Assembly: GCF_016107625.1 (NCBI RefSeq)
Contig: NZ_JABASV010000007.1
Coordinates: 124,001-188,000, forward strand
Direction of reading: 5' to 3'
Source of the DNA: Vreelandella alkaliphila
GTDB taxonomy: Bacteria; Pseudomonadota; Gammaproteobacteria; Pseudomonadales; Halomonadaceae
Length of the DNA: 64,000 nucleotides
Of the stretch, positions 1 through 7,681 are shown in pieces; the stretch's first letter is position 1, and every line of letters starts with the position of its first letter. Under the pieces are notes generated by a model that saw only the letters and a list, made by a program, of their open reading frames with translations, ran no database searches and was not told the DNA's origin. Made by a program: the position numbers and the translations under genes.

Positions 1-1
1 T

Positions 2-214
2 CAATTGGCACGAATCAGTTATTTGCTCAATATTCATGCGGCACTGCGAATGCTGTTTGAAAACCCTGATAATGTTTACGGGTTCGTCTCTATGGCAAAT
101 CACAATCCTTACTTTAACGGGCGTACGCCGCTTGAGGTGATTGGTACTGGAGATTTCGCAGCACTTTATGAAACCTTCAAGCGTATTGATAGTTTGCGAG
201 GTGCTCAGTGGTAG
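2..214 (+). CDS. Antitoxin of Xre/MbcA/ParS type, C-terminal part (partial)
   Basis: The reading frame is open from the first bases of the window, so only the C-terminal ~70 residues are visible and the true start lies upstream. The visible part contains the FNGRTPLEVI segment and a short helical tail, which fits the toxin-binding domain of Xre/MbcA/ParS (DUF2384-type) antitoxins. The stop overlaps the GTG start of the next gene by 7 bases, which implies translational coupling to the RES-domain toxin. In this family the antitoxin blocks the toxin's active site and represses the shared promoter. The DNA-binding N-terminus is not in the window, so this assignment rests on the C-terminus and the neighbour. 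Confidence 0.75.
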   Translation, partial: QLARISYLLNIHAALRMLFENPDNVYGFVSMANHNPYFNGRTPLEVIGTGDFAALYETFKRIDSLRGAQW

Positions 215-924
215 ATTCGGCGGGAATAAGCGAAGGTTCGCTGCCCCTTTGTCAATCGAAAGAGGTAGTGGGGTATCGCTTAGTCAACAGTAAATTTCCT
301 CCCATTGGGCTGTTTGACGATGTTGCGAGCCTCGATGAGTTTGAAGCGCTTTATGCCCTGCAGGCGCTGACGAATCCAAGGCTGCGTAACGAGGCTGGTG
401 ATTTGGGGCTCATTCCTCACAATCAGATTCCCTTTGGGATCCGAGGATGCTCTTATGCGACAGCGCCTTTTACCCACGTTAATCCGGAGGGTTCTCGCTT
501 TAGCGACGGCAGCTTTGGTGTGCTTTACATTGCGGATGCACAACCAACGGCAATCAGTGAAGTGAGGCACCATCAGGAAATCTATTGGAAAAACGTACCA
601 TCGTTACATTTTGAACGGTTTATCTTCCGTGGGCTTAAGTGCCTATTTAATGAAAAAGCCTGTCGTGATGGCTTAGTGCTTCAATCGTCCCATGTCATTT
701 ATGATGCCGACGATTATCGAGCAGCGCGCACGTTAGGCAGAGAGCTTCGCAAAGAGCAACGTACCGGTTTGCGTTATCATTCTGTTCGGCAACCAGGTGC
801 CACTTGCTGGGCGTTAATGACGCCGCAGTTCGTCCTGGATATTATCCAGACCACTCATATTGAGATGATCTGGAACGGGCGAATAGCCCAAGTGAATCGC
901 CTCTCAGCGGTACCCATCAAGTGA
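208..924 (+). CDS. RES-domain toxin (NAD+-degrading type)
   Basis: A 238-residue protein with the layout of RES toxins: YRLVNSKFPP near the N-terminus supplies the Arg region, GVLYIADAQPTAISEVRHH in the middle carries the Glu-containing core, and a C-terminal segment holds a conserved Ser. Characterised members degrade NAD+ by phosphorolysis and stop growth until neutralised. It starts with GTG (208) inside the last codons of the antitoxin gene, the normal antitoxin-toxin order for this pair. The length is typical and no truncation is seen. The alternative name is simply RES family protein; the exact substrate is inferred from the family. Confidence 0.85.
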   Translation: MVDSAGISEGSLPLCQSKEVVGYRLVNSKFPPIGLFDDVASLDEFEALYALQALTNPRLRNEAGDLGLIPHNQIPFGIRGCSYATAPFTHVNPEGSRFSDGSFGVLYIADAQPTAISEVRHHQEIYWKNVPSLHFERFIFRGLKCLFNEKACRDGLVLQSSHVIYDADDYRAARTLGRELRKEQRTGLRYHSVRQPGATCWALMTPQFVLDIIQTTHIEMIWNGRIAQVNRLSAVPIK

Positions 925-938
925 ATTCAGTAGCGTAA

Positions 939-1421
939 TTATGTTCGCTGTTGCTCGGTGAAGCGCTGCATGATCGTGAGTGTTTTATCACTAACATGAT
1001 GCTCCATGCCCTCTGCATCAATACGCGCTGTGCTGTCATCAACTCCAAGGGCACGCAAGAAATGCAACACCACATCGTGGCGTGACCGGGAAATTTCGGC
1101 CATTTTTTGCCCTTCTTCGGTCAAGAAGAGCGAGCGATAGGGCTTGCTTGTCACTAGGCCCAGCTCATTCAGGCGGCGAATCATTTTAGAGACGGTAGCT
1201 TGGCTAACGGCCATTCGGGTGGCGATATCGGCTGCGCGCGCTTCTCCACGGTGGCGTAATAAGTCGCCGATTAACTCGACATAATCTTCGATCAGTTCCG
1301 TTTCGTGGGCATTACGCACCGTCTCATACTGCTGCGCATGCTGTTCCACTGGCGGTAGCGCATCTCCATCTTGGCCGTATGCGGTAGGAGAGTGTTGCTG
1401 TTGGTATTCACTCATTGGCAA
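939..1421 (-). CDS. mntR: Manganese-responsive regulator MntR (DtxR family)
   Basis: A 160-residue DtxR/MntR-type regulator. Residues ~40-105 form the winged helix-turn-helix (AADIATRMAVSQATVSKMIR). The C-terminal half carries metal-ligand candidates, a His in SRSRHDVVLHF and the EGMEHHVS cluster. There is no SH3-like extension, so the length fits MntR rather than DtxR/IdeR. With Mn(II) bound, this family represses Mn importers. It is convergent with the RES toxin gene and no Mn transporter lies beside it, so its targets are elsewhere. The start could be the first Met or the Met two codons later; no strong ribosome binding site separates them. Confidence 0.85.
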   Translation of the reverse strand: MPMSEYQQQHSPTAYGQDGDALPPVEQHAQQYETVRNAHETELIEDYVELIGDLLRHRGEARAADIATRMAVSQATVSKMIRRLNELGLVTSKPYRSLFLTEEGQKMAEISRSRHDVVLHFLRALGVDDSTARIDAEGMEHHVSDKTLTIMQRFTEQQRT

Positions 1422-1568
1422 AATTTATCAAGGTTAGTGGAAACGTTAATTAGTGATGGTAGCGCATTTTTTTAGATAATTGTTAGCCATGGCTAAACTG
1501 TTTACAGAAAGCTTTTTTGTTGAGCTGCAGCTGTACTTATTGGGATCCTAGCATAGGAGGAAGAAATA

Positions 1569-1709
1569 ATGACCAAGCAGTATGGCTGGTTAATCATTGT
1601 GCTAGTAGCGACTTGCTGCTTTTTCCTGATCCTGTTGTTTTCACCCAGGCACAGCGTGTTAATGCGCTTATGGGGGCATCGTAAGATCGGTACTGCCGAT
1701 AACGCTTAA
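1569..1709 (+). CDS. Small single-pass membrane protein (46 aa)
   Basis: An ATG at 1569 follows a perfect AGGAGG (1555-1560) at 8-base spacing and opens a 46-codon frame ending in TAA at 1707-1709. The product has a short basic/aromatic N-terminus (MTKQYGWL), one long hydrophobic segment (IIVLVATCCFFLILLF) and a positively charged tail, so it probably inserts as a single transmembrane helix. The last bases overlap the 3' end of the convergent antiporter gene. I do not recognise a family. The strong ribosome binding site is the main argument that it is real; it could work with the adjacent ion transporters, but that is a guess. Confidence 0.6.
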   Translation: MTKQYGWLIIVLVATCCFFLILLFSPRHSVLMRLWGHRKIGTADNA

Positions 1710-3244
1710 GAGCGAGATTGGAGACTTTCCCATGCCTTTTCTGCGATGCCAATACCAGCCCCTGTCATTAATAAGTAGGTTTGGTCGACACCTGCCTCAT
1801 GTAATGGGGCTGCTTCATCCTGAAAGTGTATGCCCGCAAGCAGCTGTCCAGTAAAGCCTGCTTTACGCAGCTCGCGAGTTGCAATTAATTTACTTTCAAG
1901 CTCTGGGGTGGCCAACGTTACTGCCAACAGCTTGGAAATATCTAATTGATGCCAAAATCCCACGTCTTCTATATCGCCATAGTAGACGTGGCGTTTGTGT
2001 TCCGATTTATTAGGATCAGAATCAATACCTGCAACTGACACCCCCTTATCGTTAAAAAAGTCGTAGGCAGCGCTACCTGTGCGTCCCATGCCAAGTATTA
2101 ACACGGTAGCATTACCGATATTAACGGGTTGTTCATCTGGATGGCGTGTATCACGCTCAAAGCGTGTTAACGACCTTTCCCAGCGATCGAAAAGTCCATG
2201 AGCCAAGCGGTTTAGAGGTGCCGAAATGACAAAAGATAATGCGACAGCGATGGCGAGCGGTACCAACCACTCCTCTAAAATACTAGAGGCAACGATTAGG
2301 CCAAATTCACTGTAGGCAGTTAGGCTTAAACCTCCCAGAAAAGCGTTACGTGCCCGGATACGAAATGCGATCAACAGCGCAAAAAATAATAGTCCTTTTA
2401 AGGGCAGTGCTAAGGCGAGAACTCCGGCAAAAATCAAGGCATTGGTGTCGGGTAGCCCAGCCATTCCTATTTGTAAGAAAAAGCTGATTAGGAGCATTTC
2501 CTTTATTCCCCATAGCGCCTTTGAAAGCTCCTGGGCGCGCGGGTGTTTGGCAAGCAATAGACCCATGACTAAGGCACCTACCTCTGAGCTTAACCCGACG
2601 GCTTCAAACCCCATTCCACCGATAGCAATTGCTAGCACAGCGCCTAGCAGCACCAGCAGCTCATCGTGTTGGGCAATACTCATTAACCAATAAAGAAGGG
2701 GTCTAAGTAGTGGTAGTAAAAATACCAGTAGTGCCCATGGGCTGGGGGTCTGGCCACTATAAAAGCTGAGTACTGCAATGGCGACCAAATCTTGAATAAT
2801 TAAAATACCGATGGCAATTCGGCCATGGAGAGCCCGCAATTCTCGCTTAGCCTCAAGTACCTTAGCGGCAAGAACGGTGCTTGAAAATGACAGAGCAATG
2901 GCAAGCAATATTGCCTTATCCATAGATAGCGATAAAAACACGACGAAGCCAATCGTAAAAAATAAGCAGGTAATGGCTAGGTGTATAAATGCGCTTCCAA
3001 GCACGACGGGCTCAGCAAGGCTCTTCACGTTAAGTTTTAGGCCAATGGTAAAGAGCAGCAATAGAACGCCTAAGTGGGCAAGATGTTCTAGTAATGGACC
3101 TGCTTCACTGGGCAGGCCAACGCTAGGGCCGAAGGCGTTGAGTGCAAACCCGGCAGCCAAAAAGCCCACCAAGGGCGGTAAGCTAAGCTGACGGGCAATA
3201 ATCCCGAAGACAAGAGCAAACGATAAAATAAGCACTTCAAACAT
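1706..3244 (-). CDS. CPA2-family cation:proton antiporter with TrkA-N domain (Kef type)
   Basis: A 512-residue protein. Residues 1 to ~370 form about 12 hydrophobic segments of the monovalent cation:proton antiporter-2 fold, including PPLVGFLAAGFALNAFGP and LSFSSTVLAAK. Residues ~385-500 form a nucleotide-binding TrkA-N/RCK-like domain with the loop ILGMGRTGSAAYDF followed by a DSDPNK acidic end. This resembles KefB/KefC/YbaL antiporters, which exchange K+ or Na+ for H+ across the inner membrane under nucleotide control. A K+-channel-like protein lies just upstream (30 bases between genes, same strand), so the two probably form a cation-handling operon. Ion specificity cannot be read from the sequence. 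Confidence 0.8.
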   Translation of the reverse strand: MFEVLILSFALVFGIIARQLSLPPLVGFLAAGFALNAFGPSVGLPSEAGPLLEHLAHLGVLLLLFTIGLKLNVKSLAEPVVLGSAFIHLAITCLFFTIGFVVFLSLSMDKAILLAIALSFSSTVLAAKVLEAKRELRALHGRIAIGILIIQDLVAIAVLSFYSGQTPSPWALLVFLLPLLRPLLYWLMSIAQHDELLVLLGAVLAIAIGGMGFEAVGLSSEVGALVMGLLLAKHPRAQELSKALWGIKEMLLISFFLQIGMAGLPDTNALIFAGVLALALPLKGLLFFALLIAFRIRARNAFLGGLSLTAYSEFGLIVASSILEEWLVPLAIAVALSFVISAPLNRLAHGLFDRWERSLTRFERDTRHPDEQPVNIGNATVLILGMGRTGSAAYDFFNDKGVSVAGIDSDPNKSEHKRHVYYGDIEDVGFWHQLDISKLLAVTLATPELESKLIATRELRKAGFTGQLLAGIHFQDEAAPLHEAGVDQTYLLMTGAGIGIAEKAWESLQSRS

Positions 3245-3273
3245 GCTGAATCCCTAACATAAAGGTGGCTAGG

Positions 3274-3723
3274 TTATCTTCCCACCCGCCAATGTTTTTG
3301 CATTTCAATAAAGGTGAACGATGCCGACCAAGTGATCAGGACAAAGCCTGTTAATGCCAGCGTTCCGTATAGGAATCGAACGGGGCCTGTTGCATAAATA
3401 TCCCCATAACCGACTGTGGTGTAGGTGACGGCAGAAAAGAATATATAATCTAATAGATTAAAGCTGTCATAACCTTGCAGGGCGCCAATACCGTTGAGCG
3501 CTGTTAACCACCATCCGGTCATACCAAACAGCCAAATTTCGGCAACGTGCGTCAATAAAACACCAAATGCCATACCAAGGATACGCTGGCGATGAGGCTT
3601 ATGTGATCGTTCAATTTGTCGTGAGATAAGCCACAGTGATTCGTAGTGAAGCAGCACCGCTAGTACGACAGCGATGAAAGTAGTTATTACGACGACCAAA
3701 TGTTCGGGGTATGGAATGGTCAA
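3274..3723 (-). CDS. Two-TM potassium-channel family protein
   Basis: A 149-residue protein with a hydrophobic N-terminal helix, a middle membrane segment, and the selectivity-filter motif TTVGYGD at residues ~105-111, followed by a last transmembrane helix. This is the Ion_trans_2 pore layout. The only in-frame start before an upstream stop is a TTG (3721-3723) with a poor ribosome binding site, so the N-terminus is uncertain. It has no cytoplasmic regulatory domain of its own; the RCK-like domain on the next gene's product makes functional cooperation plausible but unproven. The gene sits 30 bases upstream of the CPA2 antiporter on the same strand. Confidence 0.7.
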   Translation of the reverse strand: MTIPYPEHLVVVITTFIAVVLAVLLHYESLWLISRQIERSHKPHRQRILGMAFGVLLTHVAEIWLFGMTGWWLTALNGIGALQGYDSFNLLDYIFFSAVTYTTVGYGDIYATGPVRFLYGTLALTGFVLITWSASFTFIEMQKHWRVGR

Positions 3724-3796
3724 GTAGTAAGAATCCCAAAGTCGCTATGAGAAAATGTTCAGCACAATCGACTGCCAAATAGCAGCAGCGAGCCAT

Positions 3797-3889
3797 CTAA
3801 AGAGTGCCAGCCCACCAGGCTAGCACCACTCCGCCCAGCAGTAGCGTTGCTAGTACGATTTACAGTGTAAACGCTGTTAGTTGCTTCAT
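3797..3889 (-). pseudogene. Micro-ORF coupled to the MFS gene, interrupted by TAA
   Basis: An ATG overlaps the MFS stop codon (ATGA, 3886-3889) and opens MKQLTAFTL, then an in-frame TAA. Reading through that stop gives a hydrophobic stretch (IVLATLLLGGVVLAWWAG) and another stop. This looks like a ~30-residue single-TM protein broken by one stop, although a nine-codon peptide is also possible. No family is recognised. Confidence 0.35.
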
Positions 3890-5094
3890 GAGACCACCTG
3901 AGGGGCGACGTTTCGTGCTAACGGTTTTTCGCTAATAAACCAGTGCAGACCAGCGGCGACCAGTGAGAGCACAATGGCAATCTTCCAGACAGTGTCATAA
4001 TGGCCAGTGAGATCATAAAGATATCCGCCAAGCCAGACACCCATAAATGATCCTAGCTGGTGAAATAAGAATACAATGCCGCCCAGCATGGATAAATGGC
4101 GAACACCAAATACAGACGCCACAATGCCGTTGGTTAACGGCACGGTTGAGAGCCAAAGTAGACCCATGGCGATACCAAATAAATAAGCACTGGTAGAGGT
4201 CAGCGGCAACATGACAAAAGCGGCAATTATCGCGCCGCGAATTAAGTATAACCAGCTAAGTAGGCGCGGTTTTGACCAAATTCCTCCCATCCATCCTGCC
4301 GTGTAGGTACCCACAATGTTGAACAAACCGACCAGTGCCAACACTGTGGTGCCCACCTGAATGGCCAGACCGTTATCGAATAAATACCCAGGTAGATGGA
4401 CAGCAATAAATACAACTTGGAAGCCGCAGACGAAAAAGCCGAGGCATAGTAGCCAAAAGCCTTTCTGACCGACCGCCTCATTGAGTGCGTCGCGTAAGCT
4501 TAAATCACCCAGCGCGCTGGGACTTGGACGGTCTTTTAATATCGCCCCCAGGGGAATCATCAGCGCAGCAATGGCACCCATAGCTAGAAGAGCTGCTGAC
4601 CAGCCAAGCCACTCAATTAGCCCCAGTGTGCCGGGTAACATCGCGAATTGTCCAAAAGAGCCAGCGGCACTCACGATTCCCATCGCCATACTGCGTTTTT
4701 CGGGAGCTACAGCGCGTCCCACTGCCCCCAAAATTACTGAAAATGTAGTGCCAGATAGGCCTAAGCCAATGAGGAATCCAGCGCTTAGAGTCATGCCTAG
4801 TGCGCTGGTGGAAAGGCTCATAAAGCACAGTCCAGCTACATATAAAATGGCCCCTACGACAATAATTCTCGCCGCTCCAAAACGGTCAGCCAGCGCACCG
4901 GTGAAAGGCTGCGAGAGCCCCCAGATAAGGTTTTGAACCGCAAGGGCAAAGGCAAACACGCCGCGCCCCCAGCCGAAATCGCTGCTCATCGGCTCAAGGA
5001 AAAGCCCAAAACCATGTCGAAGACCCATAGCAGTGGAAATAACCAAGCTTGCTAGCACGATAAAGAGTAGCGTGCGATGTCGCGGCAATACCAT
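3886..5094 (-). CDS. MFS transporter (OFA/monocarboxylate-like)
   Basis: A 402-residue major facilitator protein with 12 predicted membrane helices in two halves of six. The first-half signature GALADRFGAARI lies between helices 2 and 3, and a long cytoplasmic linker (LKDRPSPSALGDLS) lies near residue 195. The HGFGLFLEPMSSDFGWGRG start resembles transporters of the oxalate/formate or monocarboxylate group; the substrate is unknown. The gene is monocistronic apart from a possible micro-ORF overlapping its stop. A 26-bp near-perfect palindrome lies 18 bp upstream of the ATG and is the likely operator, suggesting that expression depends on a ligand-binding repressor encoded elsewhere. Confidence 0.8.
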   Translation of the reverse strand: MVLPRHRTLLFIVLASLVISTAMGLRHGFGLFLEPMSSDFGWGRGVFAFALAVQNLIWGLSQPFTGALADRFGAARIIVVGAILYVAGLCFMSLSTSALGMTLSAGFLIGLGLSGTTFSVILGAVGRAVAPEKRSMAMGIVSAAGSFGQFAMLPGTLGLIEWLGWSAALLAMGAIAALMIPLGAILKDRPSPSALGDLSLRDALNEAVGQKGFWLLCLGFFVCGFQVVFIAVHLPGYLFDNGLAIQVGTTVLALVGLFNIVGTYTAGWMGGIWSKPRLLSWLYLIRGAIIAAFVMLPLTSTSAYLFGIAMGLLWLSTVPLTNGIVASVFGVRHLSMLGGIVFLFHQLGSFMGVWLGGYLYDLTGHYDTVWKIAIVLSLVAAGLHWFISEKPLARNVAPQVVS

Positions 5095-5112
5095 TTTACG
5101 TCCCTTATTATG

Positions 5113-5138
5113 TAGTTTGTTAACGCGTTAACTAACTA
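5113..5138. promoter_or_regulatory. 26-bp palindromic operator upstream of the MFS gene
   Basis: The core GTTAACGCGTTAAC (5119-5132) is a perfect palindrome. The symmetry continues for six more pairs on each side with one mismatched pair (5118/5133). It lies 18 bases before the MFS start codon, where a repressor would block transcription. The size and symmetry suit a dimeric or tetrameric TetR-, GntR- or MarR-type regulator, but none is adjacent. The rest of 5095-5419, between divergent genes, shows no ORF and no other clear site. Confidence 0.6.
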
Positions 5139-5419
5139 TCTCACGGGTCGGATTTTTTTAGAAGCTATCAACTGTCGTACGAATTAGCAGTGTCGGTAAT
5201 AAGTTGAGGGCGGCATACTAGGTAGTATGTTGCAAAGCAACAAGTGTGCTTTGACTAAAGTCGTACGTTTTGTATCACAAATGATCCACGTTTATTAGCG
5301 ACGCTTAAATGACATAAAAAATGCTTACGTTAGGACAGGTAGGTGTGGGTTATACCGACGAACCTCTTCATTTGTTGGTGTAGGCTTATTTTTCATAATT
5401 GATTAGTAGGAGGCCAGTG

Positions 5420-6193
5420 GTGCTGAATCCTTTTTCTATGCAAGGCAAGGTCGGGATTGTTGCTGGCCTTGCTAATCAAGACAGTATCGCTTTTGGCTGT
5501 GCCCAGGCGCTGCATCACGCTGGTGCTGAGTGCTTAGTGACCTACGCTTCTCCCAATGCCGAAAAGTTTGTCACGCCGCTGGTAGGCGATATGGGGGAGC
5601 CGGAATTAATGCTGTGTGATGTGCAACACAATGATCAGTTGGATGCGTTATTCGCTCGCGCGCGCAAGCGCTGGGGCCGGCTAGACTTTGTCGTCCACTC
5701 GATTGCCTATGCTCCCCTTGATGACTTACACGGACGAGTAGTTGACTGTTCCAAAGAGGGGTTTGCACTCGCTATGGATATCTCTTGCCACTCCTTCATT
5801 CGCATGGCCAAACATGCCGAGCCGCTGATGAAAGAGGGTGGAAGTCTGTTCAATATGACGTACTACGGAGCGGAGAAGGTCGTTGATAACTACAACTTAA
5901 TGGGCCCCGTGAAAGCCGCATTGGAGTCTGCCACGCGCTATATGGCTGCCGAACTTGGCCCTCAAGATATCCGTGTTCATGCGGTATCGCCTGGCGCTAT
6001 TCGCACACGGGCAGCATCTGGACTTAAGGCGTTTGATGAGTTGGCCTATGACGGCGAAACGCGCTCACCATTACGTCGTTTGGCCAGCGTGCAGGATGTC
6101 GGCAATGCCGTTGTTTATCTCGCCTCTGATGCTGGAGCATCACTGACGGGTTTAACCCACTACGTAGATGCAGGCCACCATATTCGCTTCTAA
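5420..6193 (+). CDS. FabI-like enoyl-[ACP] reductase (SDR family)
   Basis: A short-chain dehydrogenase of the enoyl-ACP reductase branch. The N-terminal nucleotide loop is GIVAGLANQDSIAFGCA (FabI form, not the GxxxGxG of FabG). The catalytic pair is Y-x6-K in YNLMGPVKAALES around residues 157-164, preceded by MTYYGAEKVV as in FabI. These enzymes reduce trans-2-enoyl-ACP with NAD(P)H in the last step of fatty acid elongation. A GTG at 5420 has AGGAGG 6 bases upstream and is chosen over GTG 5417 and TTG 5399. It heads an operon with a MaoC-Pta fusion and acetate kinase, so it may serve acyl-CoA or PHA-precursor turnover rather than be the housekeeping FabI. Confidence 0.75.
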   Translation: MLNPFSMQGKVGIVAGLANQDSIAFGCAQALHHAGAECLVTYASPNAEKFVTPLVGDMGEPELMLCDVQHNDQLDALFARARKRWGRLDFVVHSIAYAPLDDLHGRVVDCSKEGFALAMDISCHSFIRMAKHAEPLMKEGGSLFNMTYYGAEKVVDNYNLMGPVKAALESATRYMAAELGPQDIRVHAVSPGAIRTRAASGLKAFDELAYDGETRSPLRRLASVQDVGNAVVYLASDAGASLTGLTHYVDAGHHIRF

Positions 6194-6251
6194 CGTTTGG
6201 GTGATTAAGGAAGTTTCCTAGTTTAAGGAAGTGGTTTAAAGGAGTCACTCG

Positions 6252-7679
6252 ATGTCGGCCAATGACGCTAATGATCTAATTGAAAATCGCACCTATGACG
6301 AAATAACGGTCGGTGATGAAGCCCACCTAGAAAAACGCCTGACCATGGAGGACATCAAACTGTTTGCTGTGATGTCAGGTGACATTAATCCGTCACACGT
6401 CGACAGCGACTTTGCTGAGAGCAGCCGTTTTCAGGAAGTCATTGCTCATGGCATGTGGGGCGGCGCGCTGATATCCACTGTGCTGGGAACGCAGCTGCCC
6501 GGACCGGGCACGGTCTATCTTACCCAGTCGTTGCAGTTTAAGGCACCCGTAAGGCTGGGGGATGTACTGCGGGTATCCGTGCGGGCTATCGAAAAAGACG
6601 ATCAGCACCATAGGATCACCTTTGCCTGCCGTTGCGAAAATCAACGCGGTGATACGGTCATTGAAGGTGACGCTAGCGTATTGGCACCGATTAAAAAAAT
6701 TCAACGGCCCCGCGCGTTACTGCCCAAAGTGCGTTTAACAGAGCGTGGCAGGTTGCATGAGATTCTAACTGCTGCCGATCATCCGGAGCCAATGCCCACC
6801 GCAGTCGTTCATCCGGTAGACCAAAGCGCCATTTGTGGAGCGGTTGAATCAGCGGCGCAAGGTTTAATTATTCCTGTGCTGGTTGGGCCCAAGGGGAAAA
6901 TCCAGCTCGCCGCTGAAAAAGCCGAGGTGGATATCAGTGCATTCGAACTCATAGATGTTCCCCACAGCCACGCGGCTGCTGAACAAGCGGTGGCATTAGC
7001 GCGTCAGGGCCGCGTAGGTGCGTTGATGAAAGGTGCGCTGCACACCGATGAGCTTTTACGTGAAGTGCTTAAGCGCGACACAGGGCTGCGTACCGAGCGG
7101 TGCCTAAGTCATGTGATGGCCTTTGATGTGCCAACCTACCCGCGACCATTGTTGATCACGGATGCGGCGATCAATATCTATCCTAAGCTGGCTGAAAAAC
7201 GCGATATTGTTCAAAACGCGATTGAGTTGGCTCACGCGTTGGGTAACGACAATCCCCGTGTGGCGATTCTATCTGCTGTTGAGACCGTCAACCCCAAAAT
7301 CACTTCTACGATTGATGCGGCGGCCCTGTGTAAGATGGCTGAGCGCGGTCAGATTACCGGTGGCACCCTGGATGGTCCGCTGGCTTTCGATAATGCCGTC
7401 TCAGAAGCGGCGGCAAGAACCAAAGGCATCATTTCGCCAGTGGCAGGGCGTGCCGACATCCTACTTGCACCAGATCTTGAAGCGGCCAATATGTTGATGA
7501 AGCAACTTACTCACCTGGCGGATGCGACGGGGGCGGGCGTTGTCGTCGGCGCTAGGGTACCCATCATGCTGACAAGCCGCGCGGATGATGCATTGACGCG
7601 CATGGCATCCAGTGCATTAGCGTTACTACTAGCTGACTATCAGCGTCGGAGCCTACTAAGTAGTCCTTCAGGAGCATAA
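6252..7679 (+). CDS. Bifunctional enoyl-CoA hydratase (MaoC) / phosphate acyltransferase
   Basis: A 475-residue fusion. Residues ~10-140 are a MaoC hot-dog domain with the hydratase signature SGDINPSHVD and the downstream SRFQEVIAHGMWGGALI. Residues ~165-470 are a phosphotransacetylase/phosphotransbutyrylase domain, with GALMKGALHTD and a C-terminal segment (ADILLAPDLEAANMLMKQL) typical of Pta/Ptb. The fusion would hydrate enoyl-CoA and exchange CoA for phosphate on a short acyl group. The next gene is an acetate/propionate kinase, 2 bases away, which would finish acyl-phosphate to acid plus ATP. A good ribosome binding site (AAAGGAG) lies before ATG 6252. The full length argues against truncation. 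Confidence 0.85.
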   Translation: MSANDANDLIENRTYDEITVGDEAHLEKRLTMEDIKLFAVMSGDINPSHVDSDFAESSRFQEVIAHGMWGGALISTVLGTQLPGPGTVYLTQSLQFKAPVRLGDVLRVSVRAIEKDDQHHRITFACRCENQRGDTVIEGDASVLAPIKKIQRPRALLPKVRLTERGRLHEILTAADHPEPMPTAVVHPVDQSAICGAVESAAQGLIIPVLVGPKGKIQLAAEKAEVDISAFELIDVPHSHAAAEQAVALARQGRVGALMKGALHTDELLREVLKRDTGLRTERCLSHVMAFDVPTYPRPLLITDAAINIYPKLAEKRDIVQNAIELAHALGNDNPRVAILSAVETVNPKITSTIDAAALCKMAERGQITGGTLDGPLAFDNAVSEAAARTKGIISPVAGRADILLAPDLEAANMLMKQLTHLADATGAGVVVGARVPIMLTSRADDALTRMASSALALLLADYQRRSLLSSPSGA

Positions 7680-7681
7680 CC

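Noticed and set aside
280..573. Minus-strand frame inside the RES toxin gene
   Set aside because: It is a shadow of the real gene in another frame, with no ribosome binding site.
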